From Sistotremastrum niveocremeum HHB9708 (Eukaryota; Basidiomycota; Agaricomycetes; Sistotremastrales; Sistotremastraceae): a stretch of 64,000 bases of DNA. The stretch lies in NCBI GenBank assembly GCA_001630475.1, contig KV419423.1, positions 62,001 through 126,000 on the forward strand, in the 5' to 3' direction. Under the pieces are notes generated by a model. That model was not told the DNA's origin, ran no database searches, and saw only the letters and a list, made by a program, of their open reading frames with translations. Within the stretch, counting starts at the first letter, position 1; every line of letters begins with the position of its first letter. The translations under genes and the position numbers were made by a program. Below are positions 34,452 through 48,157 of the stretch, in pieces.

Positions 34452-37400
34452 CTAATACTCCGATGGACCATCACTGTAGTTTCCTGAAATACCGCCGTCA
34501 CTGTCGTCACTGGATCCATCCCTCCCTGGCTGCTGGACCTCTAGATAGTCATTCGTCGTCGCTTCATCCTTTATCGGTCTTGGTTTCTGATACTGATAGC
34601 CTACGAAACTCATAACACTAGCGAGGATAGTCAGCTCCACCGAGGGTCTGCGGTGATAAAGATAAGAGATAACATACTATATCGAACCATCCCCACAGCC
34701 GACGACGACTTCCTCATGACTGAGCGCCATCGACATCGGATTCATACCTGGCGTTGCTAGACCCTTGAAGTCTTTTGGAAGAGGTCCTCTAAGCCCAGAT
34801 AAATCCAAGGCATCAGGACTTTCGCTATCAGCCAAGGCTTCCCAAGCTCCGCCAAGGGCCATAGTAGCGGTATTGAAATCAACAATAGAGTCCGGCTCTA
34901 ACTGTAGAGTAATCCCTGTCGAATTGATATCGTTGTCTTCAGATCCTTCCAAAGTCTTGGGCTGTCGGTCTTGGTGCGTAGACATGAAAATCTTGTTACG
35001 AAAAGCCGTCAGGAACTCTTGGTCAATGTGCGGACAATAGCGTTTAACTCACCCTGCGGTCCGCACCCGCCCTCGTACTAAACCTGGTTGCGGTGACCAC
35101 TCGCCTCTTCCTGGGATCCACAGCTCCGACGGCAACATCTGGCGTTTCGACAACGGCGATGATTTTTGGAGGCGCAGTCAAGACGGCCGCCACCCCTGCT
35201 CTACCCGCCAGACTCACACTTCGGTTCATCACAGGTGCATCGCGCGAGGGACTTAAGGGAGTTGTAGCGTTTCTGGAATAGGCGGACGGAGCAAGCGACG
35301 GGCGTCGATTCGTGCTTTTGCTGAGATTTGGGTATTGAGCGGATGTCTGACGGCGGGAGTTGGCCAGGGAAGAAGTTGAGCGTGAGAGGGAGGAAGATGG
35401 TCGAGATCCGGGTCGTATGGGCGTAGTTGGGGTAGTTGACCCGTTGGTGGGAGACGTAGGAGACAAAGGTAAGTCGTCCGATTCTGACCATTGAAGATGC
35501 AAGATCAAATTCTTGGTGGCACACTATTACTCGCGCGTCAGCTTGGCTTTGAGTTTATGGTAGCACACGTACAGTCATCTGATTGCCATTCGCCGCGAAC
35601 CATCTATTCAAACGTCAGCGAACAGATATGCCAGAACTATATAGACATACTGAAGCATGTTATTAGCCCCTACGCCGACTGTCGAGATTCGATTTGCAAG
35701 TGACACGTCGGCGCCTAGCTCTGACAGCTTGAATTGAGAGATCATCTCCCTGCGCTCTGCCATACAAGACGGAGTCAGCATTTGGCCGACGACCGAGGAT
35801 GGATTGGCTCACTTATGGAGAATACACGAACGACGCCATCAATGGTGACGCTGACAACGCGCTCGCTGGCGCTATCGCTGCCATTGCCAATGATCTGTAC
35901 GCCGATGTTGAGGTTGGTCTGCTGACCAAAACGCACGATCTTGGTGCCTTGTCTCCAGTCCCAACAAACCTGCAGCATAGTACGCCTTGTCAGAGGACAT
36001 TTAATTGAAGTAACAAATTCGCCCACCAACGCCTTATCGGCGCCTGCCGAGACCAAGTGCTTGGATGACAATGCCACCGCCCGTATACCGTATAGATGAC
36101 TATATATGATCATGAGAGAGTGTCGTCGTGATAAAATTCATCACTCTTACCCTTGAAGTTGCTGCAGAGGATTGAATGTGACCGACGAGAACACGTGCAC
36201 TCGTCTGATGGAGACAGTCAAGTGACGAATCTGGGGCTATGAAAGGGGACAAACCCGACATCATGAAAGCCACAGACAAATACCTCTGTACACAGTAAGT
36301 GGCAGCTCAGAATAGCAGATATCGGACATACCCTCATCAGCGAGATAGTCGATACAGCTCACGGGTTTCTTCACATGAAGGCACTTCTTCTCCTCTCCAG
36401 TTGTAATATCCCAGAATCTGATCGTTTCGTCGTAGCTCCCACTGATGAGTCGCTTCCCTATCGTATGCATATGAGAATTTAAATTAAGACGGCTGGGGGT
36501 GTGGGTACCTCGAAGAATCAAAGTTGTGCAGAAATTCGTATGACCTTGAAGGAACCGGATATTCTGAGGTAACGCATAGCGGAAGTTGGATTCTCGATGA
36601 TGAAGGGAACGGTACAGAGGTTCCCATTGCTCGGGCTGTGAAGGCGCGCGTACGGGAACTGGGTCTGTAGCCGTTAGGACCAGACAATGATGGCGCCAGA
36701 TGGCTGGATGATGAACCATATTTTGCCATTTCTTGGAGACCTGTAAAGTGCATGTGTGGGTCCGCTAAGAATATTTGTACTTGCATTGATTGCGCTTACG
36801 ACTTCCACCTCGAGCAGTTCTGACACGGATAGGTGTTTGAGGATCGCGACGGAGACCTCCGGGGGAAGATTGCCCAGGATATCGAAGGTGGATTTAGCGT
36901 ATTTCTCGAGCAATCTGATTTGCTGGGTGATATCGCCTGGCACACATGAATCTAGAATAATTGACAATCTATGAATGATAAGCATGGCGCTGAAGATTAA
37001 GCATGACGAAACTCACAATCTCATGCGGTCAGCAAGCTTGAGGCTGCGGACGGCACGTCGTACTTCTCTCTCGTTGAATTTTCCTTGCCCGTCTCCTCTC
37101 AGCGCTCGCACCAGGTCCCAATCATCTCCCGAAAACTCCTTCCGACTCATCTCCACAGCCTCCTTCGAACGACGTTGTTCTTCATAAAGACCGCGGGCCT
37201 TCTCATCCTCCAATTGCTTCCGAAGAACGCGTACTTCAGCTTGCAGTGCATGCATCTGAGACGCGGTCGATATTTGTGCCTGCTCAAGTAAACGCTTGTA
37301 AGTGGTCAACTGTCCGACATGCTCAGTTTTAACCTGGTCCAATAGGCGTTGCATGTTCTCTGACACGAACGAATCAAGATCCTCTTCGGTCATGACGCCA

Positions 37401-37912
37401 AGAGAGGATCCTTCATCCCAATCCGAGTTGAGATGTGCAACTGGACCGGGCGAGCCTTCAGAAATTCGCCGATAAAGGCTGGCAGGAGACTTTTCCATTA
37501 ACATGACATTTTCGGAGTCTAAGACGCCTTTGGTTGACCATGGCAGTCTAGGTACAGGTTCCAGCGAAGGCTTTCTGAGAGGTGTCGTCTTAGGCGTGGT
37601 TTTAGGCGTAGATCTCTTGCTTGAAGCCGAGGGACGTGTCGGAGTGGATGCTGTTCGAGACCTGACCGCAAATGGATCATGGTGAGCCATCGGTGAGCCT
37701 GCAGGTGAGCTGATGACAGGAGGGGGAGGGGGGCTAGCAATTTCGGAGAGCGGAACACGTGTTGTTGTAACGACGGCAGATGAAGCTCGTCGCGTCCCTG
37801 TCTTAGGCGCCGGCAGACGCGACGGTTGTGCTGCCTGCTTTGAAGTCATTGGAGGAGTCGGGGTCGCGTTTGGTGAGCGCGACCGCGTTGCAATGCTCCT
37901 CGGGGAAGGCAT
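34452..37912 (-). CDS. F-box and WD40-repeat protein (SCF ubiquitin ligase adaptor type)
   Basis: F-box/WD40 proteins recruit phosphorylated substrates to the SCF ubiquitin ligase. The N-terminal 180 residues are a disordered Ser/Pro/Thr-rich part ([14 protein letters not shown] onward). A coiled coil follows ([34 protein letters not shown]), then an EF-hand-like stretch near [17 protein letters not shown], then the F-box at about 36800-36950 ([25 protein letters not shown]). WD40 repeats run to about 35000, with [33 protein letters not shown] and [15 protein letters not shown] visible. The tail ([13 protein letters not shown], then an acidic Ser/Gly stretch) ends at 34452. The start at 37912 has a GACAATG context; an in-frame ATG at 37993 is an alternative. 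It resembles Fbw7/Pof1-type proteins, but the exact orthologue is not clear. It lies 197 bp downstream of the BEACH gene on the same strand. Confidence 0.85.
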
Positions 37913-38109
37913 TGTCTTCAACTCCCGAAACAGGTAAATCAACGCAGCTGACAGTTGTTGACGCGTTGTTTGGCCACTTCCATCTTCGATCATCTTCTCT
38001 TCACAAGCAAGGCATTCAATTTGATCGTGGCAGTCATTATAAAAAAGTGGAAAGATAGATATACAAAGTGGCACGTCGAGCAATACTCTTCATCCATCAT
38101 TTTCGCCCT

Positions 38110-41100
38110 CTAATCAGGCAGATCCCAAGAATACACGCGTCCCATCCAATCACCAGTAAAAAGTGATTCCCTGTCATATCTTTAGGAACCACAGGCATCG
38201 TGATATGCGGAATGAACCACTCACCCTACGAATCTTACCGCCGATATACGACTGGAATCTTCTTTTCGACTCTTAAGCTCGCGCAAAGTCTCAAATCTCC
38301 AGCCGTCATGCCCATTATCATCGCTTCTCCATGCCCACGTTCGAAGAATCACGATGCCGTTGTCACCGCCTGCAGCAAGTACTCCTCGTCGCGAGTATTC
38401 ACGTTCGTGGAATGCGAGACAAGTGATGGGATCGTTCCGGGACAACTTCAGACTCGTGATCAGACGCGCGTTGATCGTGAAGAGTCTCAGAGAATGCGCC
38501 GTGCAGACAGCAATGTGGCCCTATCAATGGCTTCACCATCAGAGAAAATCGCTTGACGAGTTGGGAACGGCTGGAACACGTACCGTTGACTCCATGATAG
38601 CTATCGCTGTTATCTCTCCTTCATCCACGTCTTCACCAAACTGTGCCGACCTAACATGGATGCCTCGATTGAGGTCCCAAATCCGAAGCTTTCCGTCTTC
38701 ACCACCACTGACTACCATACTCCAGGCCCTGCTAGAAACGATTTGAGTGACGCGCCCGTGGTGACCACGCATGACATGGGTCATTGTCAAAGTAGCGTGT
38801 TCGGCGAGATTCGGTCGTGAGCGTCGCCAGAATCGAATGATTCCATCTAGTGATCCAGTGACGAGCACATTTGAATCGGCGAAGTGTGCACAAGAACATT
38901 TTATTTCTTCGAAGGCTTGTGCTGGCTGAGGAGAATAGGTCCAGTCAAGCGTTTGATCAAACATCGTAAGAGCTTACCTTCCGATCGATGTAGAAGCCCA
39001 GCGTGTGGTCTATGCTACCCCACGTTATTTGCTCGTACGAGTTGCCCGGGACGTAGAGCTGTGATGGTGCACACGGGAGGATCTTTGCGTCAACGATATC
39101 CACGGCGATGCTGAAGACAGGAGTGCCGATAACTGAGAGAATATGAACACTTTACAATCGGCGAATGCTCTTCGACCGTACCTTTCACAGGCTTAGCGCA
39201 CTGCACGAGGAGGTGTGGGTCTTCTTCGATGCCGTATAAGTATCCGATGGGAAGGGTGGGGACACCATGGGTGAAGCGAGCGGGATGGGGTTGATGGAAT
39301 ATTTTGCGAGGCGTTTGTCCAACTGATACCTGATAAGGACTCTGCGAGACGGATACTCCAGATCTTAACTCACAATTATGGATAGTGCTAACTGCAGCCT
39401 CTCGTTCCCTCACATCCTGGATGTTATCCAGATCTTCGACGAGAGAACGTTAGAAGTGGCACGCGGCGCTATGTGGGTAATCACCTATTTCGCCCTCATA
39501 ACTGAGTGGATGGAAGCAATTCAAGCTCTCTATATCCCGTTGTTTGCTTCCCCATATCAGGTCTATCCAGGCCGGAAGATTGCGCGATACGTGTTCACTC
39601 TCCAACGCTCGACGATGCAGCGAGATGAACAGGAATGGATCATCATGAGCCCAAGGTGGTAACTTGACGTTGTGCACCTTCTCTCCCGTGTTCTGGTTTC
39701 TTCCGAAGTCCAAGTTGGCAGTATTTTCAAGGAATCTGGGGTATAGCATGTTAGCACCAGATCTGCCTTTAGAAGGATGTTGACATACTCCGGGCAGGTG
39801 AAGAATTCGGGAATCAACTCGCGCACATCGCCTCTGCTATCCCTCGAGGCAGACTCGTACGCGCGGCCCACATCGCTGAAAAGGGTTAGACGAATGACAA
39901 CCGGGAAACAGTAGAACATACCTGAAAAGCCTATCAGGTAGATCCCAATCTCCTCCCTATAGCCTATTGTCAGTCACGTCAATGGTATTGCAAGGCGAAA
40001 CCCCACTTGTAAGGTTTTGAACATATTCGTGAACGGCGCAAGCCGGATGAGGAAGTGACAGACGATCATCGATGAGCTGAAATGTGTGCCATAATGGAAT
40101 GGTTGTTCGTTAACACTCTGCAAGTCGGAATACCGAGACATTGCTGCTTCTCGTCTCGCTTCAGTGAGCGCACCCATGGGGCGTGTGAGACTGGCCGGAT
40201 TCTTAGCGGGAGTAAATGGCACGAGCAAGAAACTCACTCTCGAAAAGAAGACGGCGACTCAAAATCGAGCTCTCCGGAAGTATAATCTTCCAATATCCAA
40301 GCTGACAATACGTGAGTTTAATTTGCGTAATATAATCTTAGTCAGCATACGAAAGACTGGATATTGGGTCGCGTCCTCTGGCGTCCTCCCTGACGCTTGG
40401 TTCAATATACACAGATAAGTAAACTTGAGGGAAAGTCAGAAGAAATATCGATTAAGGATACTCCAGCGACTCACATTGCTGATCTCGCGTGCTTGCCATC
40501 TTCTTTGAGCGGTCGACACTTCATCACTGAAGCTCTCATGCAGTTTAGCACTCATTTTGCCGAAGATAGGTGTCCTTGATAGTGCGCTGGGGGTGACACT
40601 GTCCAAGACCTTATTAAGCCCAGATTGTTGACTGAGTTTGGTATAGATCGACTGTCGCGCTCTCTTATCACCGAAAACGACGAGGACGCTGGTGAAGTCA
40701 CGGAAATACAATTCCAGCCTAACAGACGGCGTGAGGATTATGCGAAGGGGCGGGATGATATGGCCTCACGCAACATCTCTGAAAAGACATGTTCTTTTGC
40801 TGAAAGTGTTTACTTCGTTGTAAGGCCTATGGGGGGAATTAGCCGGGCGACATTGTGCTTATCGGCTGACGCACCATCTTCTTGCTCTCTGTGATCCGCT
40901 GAACTCGAGCACACTCCCGGGCACTGCTATCAAACTCTTCGGCGCATCGCGTGCGTCTATGATCTCGCCGTCCGAATTCTCCACTAAACCGTCCAACATG
41001 TAAATGTGTGTTCGGCCCAATATGAGAAGTCCAGCTGTCGCCTTAGTTCAGCACGGCTCTTGATTATCGAACACCCACGACTTACGGAATGAGTCAATCC

Positions 41101-44100
41101 CAATTATCCGAGTTACGGTTTGGACTGCTTCCACCACATCGCCAGACTCCAGCTCGTGCCTGATTCTTCGATGCTTATCTTCGACGATGTCTTCACGCCA
41201 GACGTCGTTTGCTTGATATGATATCAGACCAGCGTGTGGTGATCAGCTTAAGGAAACTACCTTCGCCATCTACTGATGAAAATTCGTAGGTCTCCGCCCA
41301 AGGGGGAGCCTCAACCATGACTGCAGATTGATCGTCGGTTACGGATTCAACAATATTGCGGCTATCGTCGTGATGCACTTCGGAGACGAGAAATTGAGTG
41401 ACCTCGGGCTCCAGCTTCTTCCTATAGAGAGGTTAATTAACTCAATGCACATGATATTGGTTTGAATTCGAACCGAACGCGGAACGGCCCTTCGGTCAAG
41501 TCAAGCCTCCAATGATGCGGATCCGTCTCGTCTGCCCATAAGCCAGGCTCGGAGACGAGAGGCAGTTGCCACTCGTTTAACGCGTCCGCGCTGCGATGAC
41601 GTTCACGTCTGCAATCCAAAATGATCGTCATGCGATATCCACGAATGTAGAACAGAAGGGCTTACAGATCTGCGACATGCTTCTGTAAGCGTCGCATCTC
41701 CGTTTTCGAGATTATTGCTCTCCATTCTTGAAGACGACTAAGGGTTTTCTGCAACGTGCTATCCACTACCACCTTGAGTCCAAGGCGGCTTCCGGAAAGG
41801 GGCATATCTGTTGATTGAGCTGCGCCAACAACCTTCGCGATGGCACTCGGATCGTTAGCGCCTGCTTGACGCTCGGAAAATTGTAAGACCTGAAGCAACT
41901 GGAAGGGAATCAGCACTCCATGAATTATGGATCAAGGGTACAACGGACTTTCTTCTTCTGAGCAGAGTCAAGGTGGCCTTCTAGAGTGATAGATAAAGTG
42001 AAGTGATTGAGCTTCTCTTGAATGCGGATTAGTGAGGGTCTCGGGTCTGTGAATTCGGAGATCAAGATCGCATAACGTCCGTAGGATGCTGTCAATAAGT
42101 TAATATTTTGATGGGATTTGAGCGCCCGACGGAATGCATGGGATGTTGATTGCAAGTTGATTAGTTCCTCGAGAATTGCTTCACACAGCTGATCCCAATC
42201 TTGGTCCGCATAATGATGTTCTAAGGCTTCGCCAGTACCGACTAGCTCTAAGCCATGCCCGAGTGAAGCCAGGATCGCAGGAAGGATATAAGAGCAAGAT
42301 AAGGCCGAATGTTCTGTATTATTGGTGGCATTCCTTCCTTCATTCTTCTCAGTCCGTCCGAGTAGCAAATCAAAGGCCGCTGCATGAGCAAGAGGATTCC
42401 ATGCGCGGGGTAGGATGGTTCGCAGGGCAAGCCACCCACTAACGAGTTCAAATTTGCGACCAAAGGAAGAGTTGCTCTCGATGAGCAACCTAATGAGAAT
42501 GAGCACTTGTTCGGCAACAGCAGGAGATGGATGCTCTCCAAGGATGAGGAGGCACACGCGAGTGACTGGCAGCGCCGCGATAAATTTGTTGAGATTTGCG
42601 CGCTTGCGTAGTAGGCCGACCAGCATTCTGAACGTGAGCTCAGCTTTCTCACGCTGGTGATACTGATCGATTTTTGAAAGAAACGACGTTGGGGAGGGAG
42701 CTGATGGCGTGGCTACATTGGGTTAGACAAAGGGTAATGAAGGATAGAGGTGAACGCCTTACTATCGTGAAGATGTGCGGCAATATACGAAACCAAGGGC
42801 TTGATTGTAGGACCGGCCGAAAAGTCCGAATCCGCACAGATAGCGATGGCATCGATGAGAGCCGGTATCACTTCCAATTCATACCAAGGTGTTTGCAAGG
42901 CGAACAAGAGACGATTAACCAGCCCAAACTTGGACAATTTCTGCTTCATGTTGAAACGGGCATGAATGTTGTCCTTGAAAAGGAAGGAGAAATGGCCGAG
43001 GTGGGCCAGCTGCACTTCAGTCGGAGTATGTGACCAGATCTCGAAATCAAGGGCAATGAGTGCATATGCCGGCGTGTTGAAGACTGTGGAGTGACTTGAA
43101 CGGGATGAGACCTTGGGACATGTACTACAAAGTTGACAAATTTACCTCAGCCGTCGGAAATTGATGCCGAAAAACTCGAACAACGTGTAGAAGATGGCCA
43201 TGTCAATCAATGCCACCTTTGGACGGAGGAGTTTCGCAAGGATTTCGTATCCATCTAGAGAGAAAAATCCTCAGTATCTGAGTTCGCATAGATGGTGAAA
43301 CTCACGAATATTTTCGACTTCTTCCGAATTCTTCCAGCTAGTTTGGATCGTCTGGGTAAACAGCACCAGGGAATTAAAAAGATCTCGACTGTTCTAGTTT
43401 CGTGCTTAGTGAGTTCTAGAGATTCGTGAATACGATAAGGAGTCGCATACTTCAGAAATCTCGACTAGACGGAGGGTGATGACGGGTCCACCGATTTCCC
43501 AAATAGAATCATCCAAGCAATGCGGTTTCGATACAAAAACATCGCCATGCAGTCGTCCTTTCGGTGAATCTGGACTGCGAGAGCTTCCGCTAACTACGTC
43601 TCGGGTAATATTCGGTAGCAAAGCACCGGCTGGGCTGATGGCGAAAACGATTTGACTCTCGGAAAAGCCGAATCCTTCCGTGAGTGCCTTGATGATAGGC
43701 GAAGCAGCTTTGGGATCTGGCCGAACCAGCGCAACTGCAGCCAAATGGATGTTCAATGACGTGGCTGCCTCGTAAGTCAACAGTTTTATGGGAGAGCGAG
43801 TCTGGAAGTTAGAGCTATATCGCGGGCCCAAGTGTTGTACCAATCGCATCAGTTCGTCATCTGCAGTCCGGGATTAGATTGATGAGCACATGCAGCGAGC
43901 TTATGTACCTAAGGGGGTAGAGAGAAGATATGCAGATGCTAACGACCATTCGCAATCGCTATTCGGGGTCTTATCGCCCAGGAAGTAAATGACGGGTGTA
44001 TTGTTGGCGTCCAGGCGAGGATAACTCCAGTTGAAGGAGTCCGTCAGGATGCCATCCACGAACAACCCTGTACGATTCATTAGCGTCACTCAAGTCTCGC

Positions 44101-45581
44101 AATGAAACGGAGGACGAACGTATTGATGGTTGTACATGCTTTGCTTTATGGTGTACAATCGCAAGATGGGTCCATCTCCCTTTATGGATTGTGGCGTTTT
44201 CGAACGTCGCCGTCTTCCTTTCCGCAACGGAAAAGAAGGTCAGGCGGCCAGTCGGGTTGAGACTCAGATTGATTAGTTCTCTGGCTGCTGACCCCGCACG
44301 AAATAGGGTGTAGGGTTTGGTCTGAGGAAAAGATTCTACGCGAAGCCACATCTGAAAACTCAGTGAACACCTGCCAATTGACAGATGGAAAGCACATACC
44401 ATGAAGCAAAGCCCGTTGGGACATGGCATTCCCTGATCGCCCTCTTGGGGCAATTCTAACGATGCCGTCTTTCGGAAGATAAAGTGTTCCGGCCATTTTG
44501 TTTTGGTGGCTCCTCGCAGAGTCTCCAGTGGTCCCTGGTTAATGAATCTCCCTCCTGGAGCCGATCGCTGCAGCATAATACGAGTCTCCAATGGACTAGC
44601 TCCCATCTCCAACAACCGTTTAATTAATTTGGCGATGATTCCTTCTTCTCTCTCATTATGAGTCACATGGTGACATTGATCGTATCGTAGAAGCATGTTA
44701 GGGATTAGAGAAAGGCTTTGAAGATTGGCAAGATTCCAATGGCTGCTGCTCGCCAGCTGGTCGCACAGACGCCATATCAAATAAGGAAATTGGGTTTCAT
44801 TGCCGTTGAGAAGGGGGATGAAATTGATTAGGACGCCCAATGCACCAGCGCTATGAATTGTGCCCAGCCGAGAAGCGTATCCTTGGATCGATTCTTCCAG
44901 AGAATCGGGTGGGATGTCTCTCAAGGAAGAAAATATTCCAGAAATTGAGAAATCAGAAAGGGACAGGGCCAGCGCGAACCCCAGGATGTGTTCACAAAAA
45001 TTATGGTTGCTGACGAGCGAGGAGACTGCGCTATGGAGATGATCCCAACCTATGTTGCACTAAGGAAATAATTAATACGAAGAAGGTTCATGATGGACGG
45101 ATTATCACTTCAAAGTATTCATTATTCTCCGGGTGATTGAGTAGCGTGTCGTTTAGTAGAACGAAGGAAAGCCGGCATATTTCTAGTACTTCTGCCAGCT
45201 TCTCGGACGAATCTTCATCCTTGGGTAGCTCTAGCGTTAAAAGAGTCGTAATGATCATGAGGAAACCGTCAAGTTCTCTGAATACATCCCGAGTGGCCGG
45301 TTCCTCGGCAAGTATCCTATGAATCTCAGACAAGATCTGCTCTCGTAGCGGTCAGCAGAGCTCACGCTATGGCGTGGAACTGTACGCACTTGAACCTGCA
45401 AAATCGAGTCTTTCGTCTCTTTCACTGCTTCCACATTATAACGCATCAATTGGATCATGGCATCTCGTGCAAAGTCTTCGGGAGTCTCAGTAATGACTGG
45501 ACTCTGTTCGCCGAACCCGGGATCCCTTGGAGACGGCAGAAGAAAGCTGCTCTTCAGTGGGGTGAACAGGCCTCGAAGCAT
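38110..45581 (-). CDS. BEACH-domain WD40 protein (Bph1/LvsA/WDFY3-like)
   Basis: BEACH proteins are very large scaffolds in vesicle fusion, lysosome and autophagy-related traffic. The start [18 protein letters not shown] leads into long helical repeat regions (45.3-41.6 kb). A concanavalin/LamG-like unit lies near 44.4-43.9 kb ([51 protein letters not shown]). A PH-like part is followed by the BEACH domain at about 40.6-39.1 kb: [96 protein letters not shown]40 repeats end the protein ([28 protein letters not shown]), with the last exon encoding [19 protein letters not shown] before the stop. Many short introns; about 2,200 aa, as in yeast Bph1. No break was noticed. It is divergent from the carboxypeptidase gene, 247 bp apart. 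Confidence 0.9.
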
Positions 45582-45828
45582 AGTTGAATAAGTGCCCTAA
45601 ACAGGACAAAGGGTATAATTCAGATGAGCGAGAGACAAAGGAACATAGCAACATCCATCTGACGCTCGCAGCAGAAAGGGTTCACGGAAAGATCCTAGGA
45701 ATCATGATCATCTCGGGACTCGTTTCGGGATAGTCCGATAAGCGTCTCTTCCGCTTTCCCTTCCCCAATTGCTCACGCGACCACCTTTCCCTCGACTCAC
45801 CATCTCTGATTCCGTCTCGCTGTACGAT
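45582..45828. promoter_or_regulatory. Compact bidirectional promoter region
   Basis: Only 247 bp separate the start codons of the BEACH gene (minus) and the ECM14-like gene (plus), so both promoters must lie here. No TATA box is obvious; a pyrimidine-rich tract precedes the plus-strand start. Confidence 0.45.
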
Positions 45829-47754
45829 ATGAAGAGAGCTATCACTACCACAGCACTATGGGCTGCTTTCATACTCATGGCCGAAAGCCTCAAGCTGCCA
45901 GAGCAGGTCGTATTCACCAAGACCCCGACTCAGGGTCAGGGAACTGTTAGGAGATATACCCATGAGCTTGCGCAAGACGTCGACGAACTTCTGAGAATCG
46001 CTCAAGTAAGCATATTTCCGCTTTATATTAATGCGCTTGACCCAGTAGTGCAGGACTTGAATCTCGACATCTGGCACCATGACTCAAAACAGCTCGATAT
46101 CTATTTCCCCACAACGACGACAGCTAGCATGCATCCTGCACTGCACAGAAACACCTCATACTTTGAGCCATACTCAGAGGTGCCTTCGCCGCAGCTCCTA
46201 GCTCAGAACGCTGTCGGTTGGAATATTTCCGACCTCCGCGCCTCCACCTTTCACCTATCATATCATCCGCTCTACGAAATCGATTCATTCCTCGAGGAAA
46301 TGGCCAATGAATGGCCTGATTTGGTCGAGCTCATCGATATCGGTGCCTCGGCGGAAGGTCGCAAGACACTTGCTGTCAAGATCGCGAGGACGGACCTGAA
46401 TAAGAAGGGAAAGCGGGTCAAAAAGTTTGCCTATGTGATTCAGGGTGCACAACACGCCAGAGAGGTACGTATTGGGTGGCGTTCTGTTAGCGGACCTTCT
46501 CTAATCTTGTCCCAGTGGATAGCGACAGCGACAGCGCTATACTTCGCTAACACACTGGTAGTCCAGAAGCCGAAATCTCTCTCCCACCACAAACTTCTCG
46601 ATCACTTCGTCAGAATTCGCGCCGTCCCCCGCTTTACTGCTTCTGACGAACGTGTCTCAGGATTTCTACATCATCCCAACCCCCAATCCAGACGGTTACG
46701 AATACACCTGGACGGAGGACCGCTTTTGGTATTCGTGACTATTTTCGACGTCTACTTGATCTCACCCCAAGCACAGGTACAAGAATCGACAGAGCCTGGG
46801 GTCTGACGAGCGATGTTTCGGGTTAGATCTGAACAGGTAAGCAGCATTTATCACGCCAGGGGCAAGCTGCTAAGCGCTGATCCTCTAACAGAAATTGGGT
46901 AAGTCACAGCGAGTACTCGAGCACCGGACGAATTAAGCTAACGGGTCATTTTATCAGGGTTATCAATGGTCCGAAGAAACCGACTTCGCTGGCAAACCTC
47001 CAAAGAAGAAGCTTCCCAAGGACAAGTGTTCGCATTGGTACCCCGGTTCACGACCCTTTGAGGCGCCGGAAGTTGTCAACGTGGCAACCTTCGTATCTTC
47101 TCTGAAGCGGAAGATGGCTTTCCTCGATCTCAGAAGCTACGGACAGATGTGTACGTAGCGCTCGATGCTTATTCCGGGGGTCTTACCCATGATTTTGAAC
47201 AGTATCGACTCCGTACTCATACTCGTGCCACGATCTGCCTGCTGATGCGGAAGACTTGCTGGAAGCAGCAATGGGTGCTGCTCAAGCGGCTAAGAAGCTT
47301 TACGGAACATCTATCCAGGTATGACGCGCGGCGTTCTCGCACCATGATCTTCTAATATACTCACTTTTCAGACCGGGATGCTTTGTGAGATGTTGTACCC
47401 GTGTGCCACCTCCTTTCGATGTGATACCACTTGACTAATGAATCATCGCAGTGCACCGGGTAACATCATCGACTGGATGTACGGGAGTGCAAATGTAAAA
47501 TTCTCGTTCGCGGCCCACCTCCCTGATACCGGAACCGTAAGCGCCTTCAAACCGAAAATCGTCCATCTTGACATTGATTATTGCTGTATAGTATGGCTTC
47601 TCGCTCCCTCCAACTTGGATCAAACCTGTGGGAGAAGAAGTTGGCAAGATCATTGATTATCTCGCCAAGTTTATTGTGAACCAGGTTTGTTCTGCAGCAA
47701 TCCCCTAACTTAGATCGGTCATTGACACGACATTTTCAGCATCCTCAAGTATAA
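45829..47754 (+). CDS. ECM14-like M14 carboxypeptidase, predicted inactive
   Basis: Peptidase family M14 with a signal peptide (MKRAITTTALWAAFILMAES), a prodomain, and a catalytic-like domain (IDSFLEEMANEWPDLVELI, IGASAEGRKTLAVKIARTD). The zinc motif HxxE is present as HARE in VIQGAQHAREW, split by an intron. However, the position of the third zinc ligand reads DLRSYGQ instead of a His-Ser-Tyr motif, so His is replaced by Arg. The catalytic Glu region reads FAAHLPDTGTYGF where active enzymes have FELRDTG, so that Glu is replaced by His. Fungal ECM14 proteins are described as inactive pseudopeptidases of the secretory pathway or cell wall, and this one fits. The last exon encodes only HPQV before the stop at 47754. 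Several short introns are present. It is convergent with DBR1 (403 bp apart). Confidence 0.87.
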
Positions 47755-48157
47755 ATGACAGCGCGGTAGACGCGAAGATAAACTGTATCATCATGGTATG
47801 TGTACTACCAGCTTGTGTCTGATGTACTCGCTTTGAGGCCCTCCCAGCCATCACTTACCCATAGATCTATTTCTTGGTTATCCCGCTATGTCGTTTATGC
47901 ATTCACGTTAGGATGTCACTGATATTTGTGGCTTATATTTGTATGCTTCAAGTGTATAAACCGTACATGACTCACAACTTTGCTACATTCTCTGGGACCA
48001 ATTCAACAATGCCAACACAATAGCTGAGTTGCTAGGATAGCGCAGAACAACGTGAAGCGAAGATTACGCGAAAAAACATTCAACTTGACAGAATAGGAGA
48101 AAGACGGAGGTTTGGGACGCCGAGAAACAATATGAGGTACCAATACCTGAGACAGCC
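47755..48157. other. Intergenic stretch between convergent genes
   Basis: AT-rich 3' flanks of the ECM14-like and DBR1 genes. No coding or repeat signal seen. Confidence 0.5.

Noticed and set aside
47149-47355. Separate small gene within the ECM14-like locus
   Set aside because: It is a shadow frame over the exon that encodes SPYSYSCHDLPADAED; the carboxypeptidase frame explains it.
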